A stretch of 64,000 nt of DNA, taken from positions 72,988,001-73,052,000 of the forward strand of contig NC_072795.1 of NCBI RefSeq assembly GCF_028583425.1. The letters run 5' to 3'. Position numbers and translations under genes: made by a program. The notes beneath the pieces are model-generated. The model saw only the letters and a list, made by a program, of their open reading frames with translations. It ran no database searches and was not told where the DNA came from. The stretch comes from Eublepharis macularius. Taxonomy: Eukaryota > Chordata > Lepidosauria > Squamata > Eublepharidae. Positions 57,906 through 64,000 of the stretch are shown here, piece after piece (positions within the stretch are counted from its first letter, which is position 1; each line of letters begins with the position of its first letter).

Positions 57906-59254
57906 CCTTCATCCTTCCTGAAACTGCTTCCAGAAACCCATTCATAGTTTCCATATCTTCCCTGGGGTCTGCTGAATGTAATCTACATATGAGTAGCAAC
58001 TCAGCACAAATCATTAGATGACCTCTCTCAGCAGTTTTACATAGATGTTGAAAAGCATAAGTGGGAATCTTATGGAAACTCAAAAGTCAGAGGCCGAGGG
58101 ATAGAGTGGCAGTCTCGCAACTCCAGACTCTGAAACTCCAGACTCGCAACTCCAGACTCTTTTGGTCCTACCTTTGAGAGGACCAAAACCACCATAGAAC
58201 AGCTACTCTTCCCAGTAGTCCCATTATTAGCTGATTCAGTGATCTAGTATCCAAGTCTATTTCTGTAAGCAAATCTATCATTGCTTAGGGTTTTTCTGAT
58301 TATAGAGTAAGTCTAGGGAATGGACAAGTCTGTCAAAAATACCTTAATGCATATTTACTTTGTAACAATGATGATATCTACAAGTTTTGTTTCAGGACAT
58401 TAGAAACATATCCTAAATCCACTATTGACAATTTGAATTGTCTAAGTTTTCCTTGTCAGATTTCATTTCCAAAGCTAAATTCTGGTATTTATTCCTGTTT
58501 CCATTGTCTGATTTCAATGTTATTTGTGAAATATCAATTTGTTTGCTTACTACTATTAAATAATTGTTTTTTTCTGTTGCAAAATGTTCCAACACCAGAT
58601 GTAAAGATTCTTAAAGGCAGAATAAGAACATTTTCGTCATAAGAGAGTAGTTGTGAATTAACGTTGGTTCTGCATACCCAGTTGGATTAATTATTTTTGC
58701 AGCCTTATTTTCAGCCTTGACTAGTGGTCAGAAAACTAGATAATCAAATGCCTTGAAGTAGTTTTAAAACCCAATATTTACTGCACTGATATGTGTACTA
58801 ACTCTCTACATCTTTCAAATTATATGATGATTATTATCCTTATCACTATGTTTTATCTTTCTGAGGTAGGTTAGACAAATTGGTATCCCCTGTAGTTTAG
58901 CTGAAATTTTAAAGATTTTCTCTACTTCCATAGAATCACAGTGCATAGTCAGTTTATCTTGGGTAAACTCCCAAATATACTAACAGAAACACACCTGGTG
59001 CCGGTGGTTCAATTAAATAACCATTTGGTTATTAGCATGTTCAGATCTAGTTGTGTACACATGCAACCATCAAAGCTAGATGCGTTTTTTATTTATTTAA
59101 ACATTTACATCTTGGTTTTCTGCTAAATAAAATACAAAGTAATTTAGAAGTTTTAAAACAGTAAAAACAATATCAAATTTACTACGTAAATATAGCAATA
59201 AAATAGATTAGTTTTTTTAAAAAACAAACAAATGCAAATTAAATGTTATTCAGA
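57906..59254. other. No gene; short tandem words
   Basis: Three copies of the word actccagactc occur at about 58117-58160. No other feature. Confidence 0.4.
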
Positions 59255-59630
59255 TCATATTATTATTATTATTTATTGTTATTGTTATTTATAATCCACC
59301 TTTCTTACTGAGACTCAAGGTGAAATACACAGTGTGAGTCAGTACAATTTTAAAGACATTTCAATAAACAATGCAATAGGGTATATAAATGCAAATTTGC
59401 AAAGGTTGAAAACCAGCAACAATCCAATACAGAGTTGAAGAAATGCTGAAACAGAGCTTAATCAATTCTAAGACTGACATATTAGGCAACCTATATGCAA
59501 TGCATTACAGTAGTCAAGTCTTGATGAGACCATGGCATGGATCCTGGTGGCCAGGTCGACTGTTTCAAGGTAGGGGGGTATCTTCCAGATTGAGTTTGTT
59601 TATGATAAGCCTAGGGAATTTGTTTTGAAA
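59255..59630 (-). mobile_element. LINE 3' fragment (same family as 48530-49000)
   Basis: Begins with (ATT)n/(TTTA) tail and then taatccacctttcttactga with gactcaaggtgaaatacaca, closely resembling 48530. Inside, cagtagtcaagtcttgatga and gaccatggcatggatcctgg fit the complement of LINE ORF2 coding for an 'AMVSSRLDYCN'-type segment. Broken frames. Confidence 0.6.
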
Positions 59631-61878
59631 AACGCCTTGTTGAAAAACTCCACTTTTCATATTAAATGTGATGTTGTGGATATTGTTTGCTTATCCTCTA
59701 TTTTATGAGATGTTGCCATAGGCATCTGTATGAGTGTTCAAATAAAAAGAGTTTATCTAATGTCCAAAAATCCTTGGATAGAAGTTCTGAAACTGATCAT
59801 TGGTATGTGCCAGCAAGACCAGTGACAGTTCAGTGACATCCATACCTGATGAAAACAAATTAATTTTATTATAACTAAATTTTCTATATATGTCCGCCTG
59901 TCAAAATGGCTGTATGCAAAGTATCTGTCTATGTAATAGTTTGCAATATGTCTGAAGATAATTTAATCTGTCTTTTATTAATTAGACTTCTGAGTAAATA
60001 TTTTGACAGAAGCAATTAAAAATGTTTTAACTTGTAACTGCAAACTCCAGTCTGCAACAACAGTAACAACATACCTGCATTAGAACCCACTGAAATATCA
60101 CACAAAGTTGCAAGCAAATTCTCAAATTCTTTCTCGGGCTAGCTATTAAACAAAACAACAAAACCAAGTGGTGGGAGAAGAAACGATGCTGTCGGGTGTG
60201 ATGGAAAGCCAGATTCTATAGGTTGAAGCTTAGAAGGGGTTACGCAGAGTAGACTAAAGTATATTACAGTCCAATCTTAAGCAGAGTAACTCCCTTTGAA
60301 GCTCAGTGACTTCAGTGGACTTAGAAGAGAGTTAACAATTCCTGTGATAACACAGTTAGACTATAGTCAGTTTAAAAAACCCCAGATGTACCAGATATGG
60401 CCATGTACCGATATTTAAATCTCATTCATATTCCATTTGTTTTACTATTTAATAGTCTTGGGTTTTTTCATTGTTTCACATTTCTGTTATTTATATTCTT
60501 TGTTTCCAGTGGTTTCTCTAGGAAATATTTCTGGGTGTAGCTTCCCTCCAAAAAAAAAATTAGGATGAAATGCTTGGTGATTGTACCTCTCATTTGTAGG
60601 ACCTTCCGGGCCATATAGGAGGAAGCACATATTTCTGTATACAATTAAGGTAAAACACAATTCTGACTTAAACGTTTTTTCACTAGCCCAATGAAATGAA
60701 ATCCTCAGAAATTCTATTTTTTACCCAGAGGGTCTTCCCTGCCACATTCTAGACAAACAGGAGAAAGGTTTTTATCTCAGAGCCAAACTCACTGTAGCTG
60801 CTGAAACCTTGTCAGACATGAAAAAGGGAAGAGTGTTGAACCCAGAAGCCTCTCTCTAGCAGTCCAGCCATTCCAACAACCGCAACTAAGGATCAACTTT
60901 ATTTATTTATTTACTACTTTATTTACTTTTCTCCCCAATGGTCAGACTATTTGAAATTATAGCTTACAAAATTCTTCCCTTTCCAAGACAATCTGGCTGC
61001 TACAGGTTGATTACATGTAGTTTATCCCTTTAAGGAAGAAGAACCCATGCTGGAGGAGAGATCCTCAGATGTCTCCAAACATGCATTTGGCTGAAACCCT
61101 CACTGAAGCAAATTCCCTCTGTACCTCTGACAGCAGCAAGCCATGTGAATATCACAGCACACCTAAAATATATGATGTGAGAAATGACCATTCACCAAGT
61201 GCTACAGTAGCTCACAATATACCAATGGATCCTGATGACTTATGCAACCACATAGGAAAGAACTGCTTAAAAAGAAATCTCTTCTGGGTGAGGAGGTTGC
61301 AATACTTTTACTCTTCTTGTTCAGAAACGGTTATGATGTCAGCCATCATTACTCTATTTTGAACTCTAGAAATTTGCCAGCTGCCTTTCTTAATGCTCCA
61401 GCTGTCAGGCAAGTTCATTACAGTTTGTAGCAGTCAGCAGTTTATTTCATTGCACAGGGCAGTATGTTATCTATTTCACAATAAAGTTAGATTTGGTAAA
61501 AGCAGTTAGAAAACTTACAGGTACTGCCATTGAAATGCTGAGGATTATACCTATAATTGTTAACATTAACAACACCTGGTTCCTAACGTATGTTGTCATT
61601 TAGAAGACTATTTGACTTTTATATAATAATTGGAAATTTTTAAATAGGTTAATCTTTTTATTTACCTCAATCATTGGCTATTCAATGATGTATGTATCCA
61701 AACAAAGTTGTACACACACACATTCAGGTGGGAGTGCTTTGATCAGAGCATGTGGGTCCCAACCAAAATGCGAGTTGTAAAGAAACTGGGACCCTTGCTT
61801 TTGCAGCTTTATTGATTTTCATATGCTCTGCATTTTTTAAAAAGTAGTTCACCATACTAAGTAAATTTGTGCTTGTGG
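59631..61878. other. No recognised gene
   Basis: AT-rich DNA. The frame at 61069-61362 has ordinary composition and no motif that I recognise. No repeats with boundaries were seen. Confidence 0.4.
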
Positions 61879-61886
61879 GTTAGCAT

Positions 61887-63221
61887 TAGACATGGGCACG
61901 AACAGGAAAAAAAAACATGAACATGGTGTTCATTGTTCGTTGCCATCCACGAACAACGAACAACAAACACTGACAAACATGATCCTGTCACGAACATGTT
62001 TGTTGTTTGTTGTTCGTGGGGGCCAGCAGGCTCTCCTCCAGCCATCAAGATCCCTACTGCACCACTGCCAGAAACTCTACCTGAGCAGGCAGCAGTAAAG
62101 GTACCCATAATAAATAATAGCTTGGCCCCAGAGCCTGTTAACAAAAGAATTCAGGACCACCTAACGACACCCACTTCAAAAGTGAACACTCATACATTCA
62201 ATACAATTACAATGTGCCAGATTACATGCAATTCATACAATATTCAAAATCCATTCACAATGCAAAGTTATATTAATACATACAGTCTTTGTGACAAGAC
62301 CCAAAAGTGCTCAGTGCTGGTATAACAAATAGTCCATAACCACAGCTATATAGCTAAATACATGAATCCATGAACAGAATAACTCAGTCAAACGCAATTC
62401 AATGCAACAATATAGCTGGCCATGAAGGCACTATAGGTCATAAATCATATAGAATTATCCATCTGACGGGAAACCAGTGCAGACTCCCGTTTCTGGAATC
62501 CCTTTCTCGAAGATGGTATATGTGCACTCCAATGTATCCTTCATCCACTTTTGACTTGCACTTAAGCCCTCAGTAACATAACATCCGGTGCTGAGTCGAG
62601 CAAAGGCATTGTGAATGGATTTTGAATATTGTATGAATTGCATGTAATCTGGCAAATTGTAATTGTATTGAATATATGAGTGTTCACTTTTGAAGTGGGT
62701 GTCATTAGGTGGTCCTGAATTCTTTTTGTTAACTTACTCTGTCAGGACTCTCCAGTTTATGTTACCTGGCCCCAGAGCCTGGCAGCAGCCCTGGAACCTG
62801 AAGAGGTAGATCCCTATCCCACCACACACAAAGAGAATTCAAGCTCCAATGCACTCACCCTAACAGCAGCTGTCTCTCTCTGAAAGCCAGAGCTGGGAGC
62901 CCCCCTCCCCCCTGGTCTTTTCCTCTTGTAACAAATTTGGAGCTCCAGTCCACGCTTGGAAGGAAGACCTGCCTATCAAGCTAAATTGGGCTTAGATTGG
63001 GGTTTCCAGGGCAACAGCAGGAGTTCAGACAGAGTTCAGACAATCCCTGCCTGAGTTGCCATGGGAATTGATTGCAGGTGCCAGACTATCTGTCTTGACG
63101 AACAGCAATGGACAGCAATGAACAATGCTTGCAATGACCACCTGTTCGTTTAGAATGGGGCCTCGTGAACAGCTTGTTTGAGAACAGCAGATTGGGCTGT
63201 TCGTGGGGTTTTTGTTCGTGT
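61887..63221. mobile_element. hAT-type element, copy 2 (reverse orientation), right end lost
   Basis: The left end tagacatgggcacgaac is followed by subterminal gttcattgttcgttgcc motifs. The body is the reverse complement of copy 1 (for example 62021-62060 and 62935-63025 against 57402-57760). At the right the sequence reaches gttcgtgtcca at about 63221 and then switches to an unrelated GC-rich block, instead of finishing tctcta plus the expected duplication of gttagcat. It is interrupted at 62138-62766 by an insertion. Confidence 0.85.
62138..62766. mobile_element. Snap-back Penelope-like insertion inside hAT copy 2
   Basis: 629 bp bounded by the perfect 15-bp duplication tggccccagagcctg (62123-62137 and 62767-62781). 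Inverted arms of about 127 bp (62137-62263 and 62606-62733, one indel) enclose a 342-bp loop. A 33-bp tail lies outside the right arm only, so orientation is opposite to the insertions at 45377 and 56566. The loop contains tttctcgaagatggtat, in keeping with the GAAGATG motif of the others. No protein homology is recognisable. Confidence 0.75.
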
Positions 63222-64000
63222 CCAGAGCGGGACCTTCCCGCCATGGACTGGGCCCACCTGGCCCCCCCCCCTGCCCGAGGCCATGCCCCACCAATGCCCT
63301 CCCGCTCGCCGGAACCCACGTGCTCACCTCAAGGCCCGGGGGAAGCCGGCTCGAAGGAACGCTGACGGGCGCGGTGGCGGAGCAGCGCCCGGGCACGGCG
63401 CAGGCCAGAGGAAGCGGCCGAGACAGGGAATGCCAGGCCGCCGCCGCCGCCACAGCCCCCGCAGATGGGCCCCAGACCGGCACCCCCGACAATGCGGGTG
63501 GCGGCAGGCAGGGAAAGCCCGGAGAGGCCTCTGCCGAGGAGGAGGCCGGATGGAGACATGGCGGCCGGGTGGGCCAGGCCAGGGCCGGGAAGGGGGAGGG
63601 CGCGGGTGCAAGCAGCGGAAGGGAGGCGGGCACCGGGGGCAGCGCGGAGCCGGATTGGGGAGCAGAAGGTTGGGAGGGCTCCCCAGTATGAAGAGACTGG
63701 CCTGAGAAGGGGGAAGGAAAGGGGGTTGGCAGAGCGCAGGGAAGGGAGGAAGACGGGGGAGGCAGGCGAGCCGAGAGGAAACGGGCGGGAACAGACAGAG
63801 GAAGGCACCAGTGACAGGACGGACAGCAGAGCACGGGGTGGGGAAAGGAGGGAGCACGGTGGCGGATTGGGGGAGAGGGGAGAAGCTGGTTGAGGCGGTG
63901 GCATAAAAGGGAAGAGCCTGAGGATGCGGAGGAGGAGAAGTTGGCGGGGAGAGCGCATACAGCCAGAGTGAGGAAGCGAGAGAGAGAGGGGAAATGGCCA
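63222..64000. other. CpG-rich block running off the window (promoter or element 5' UTR)
   Basis: GC content and CpG density jump at 63222 and stay high, with (GCC)n around 63440. A TATA-like cataaaag lies at about 63902-63909, and an ATG in good context (gggaaATGGCC) at about 63993. Downstream sequence is not available. It could be a CpG-island promoter and first exon of a host gene, or the 5' UTR of a further retrotransposon that destroyed the end of hAT copy 2. Long frames on both strands are composition artefacts; none shows a domain. Confidence 0.4.

Noticed and set aside
63178..63893. Several long overlapping frames on both strands as coding exons
   Set aside because: All six frames are unusually open because of high GC content; none has a recognisable domain, and one begins inside the hAT element.

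Overview
The window reads as non-coding DNA from a squamate reptile genome (a lizard or gecko is the best guess). The evidence is the repeat mix: L2-type and CR1 LINEs, RTE/BovB-like tails, tRNA-derived SINEs, Penelope-like elements, many short hAT-type DNA transposons and a Ngaro-type tyrosine-recombinase retrotransposon. I found no host protein-coding gene, rRNA or functional tRNA that I can support. Every long reading frame with recognisable motifs belongs to a mobile element.

The centrepiece is a nearly intact Ngaro-type retrotransposon on the minus strand (35196-41790, 6595 bp). Read in its own direction it runs A1 - gag-like ORF - reverse transcriptase/RNase H - tyrosine recombinase - SGNH hydrolase - B1 - A2 - spacer - B2. 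The split direct repeats are almost perfect: the two 419-bp B copies look identical and the two 176-bp A copies differ at one base. The same AAT triplet (ATT on the plus strand) sits at both outer ends and at the internal B1/A2 junction, as expected if a circular intermediate integrates by site-specific recombination. The recombinase frame carries a one-base shift just before the tyrosine-bearing C-terminus. A diverged relative, reduced to one terminal unit (A-spacer-B, 775 bp, again bounded by AAT), lies on the plus strand at 972-1746.

Layout: 1-971 has no recognised feature. 972-1746 is the solo Ngaro unit. 2435-5575 is a decayed, nearly full-length L2-type LINE (minus). 7369-18055 holds three hAT-type elements with 8-bp target duplications, two of them carrying a CR1 tail or a SINE. 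18056-35195 is SINE, CR1, BovB-like and small terminal-inverted-repeat (TIR) debris in otherwise featureless DNA. 35196-41790 is the Ngaro element. 45377-46413 is a Penelope-like insertion folded into an inverted repeat with 15-bp target duplications. 53390-54758 is an unidentified CpG-bearing stretch. 55465-56245 is another L2 fragment. 56328-57897 and 61887-63221 are two sibling hAT copies in opposite orientation, each interrupted by a different snap-back insertion with a 15-bp duplication, and each preserving the other's empty site. 63222-64000 is an abrupt CpG-rich block that runs off the window.

The Ngaro ORFs would work together: gag-like RNA binding, cDNA synthesis and RNA removal by RT/RNase H, and integration by the recombinase. 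The role of the SGNH hydrolase is unknown. The other elements are non-autonomous or dead and would have depended on enzymes encoded elsewhere.
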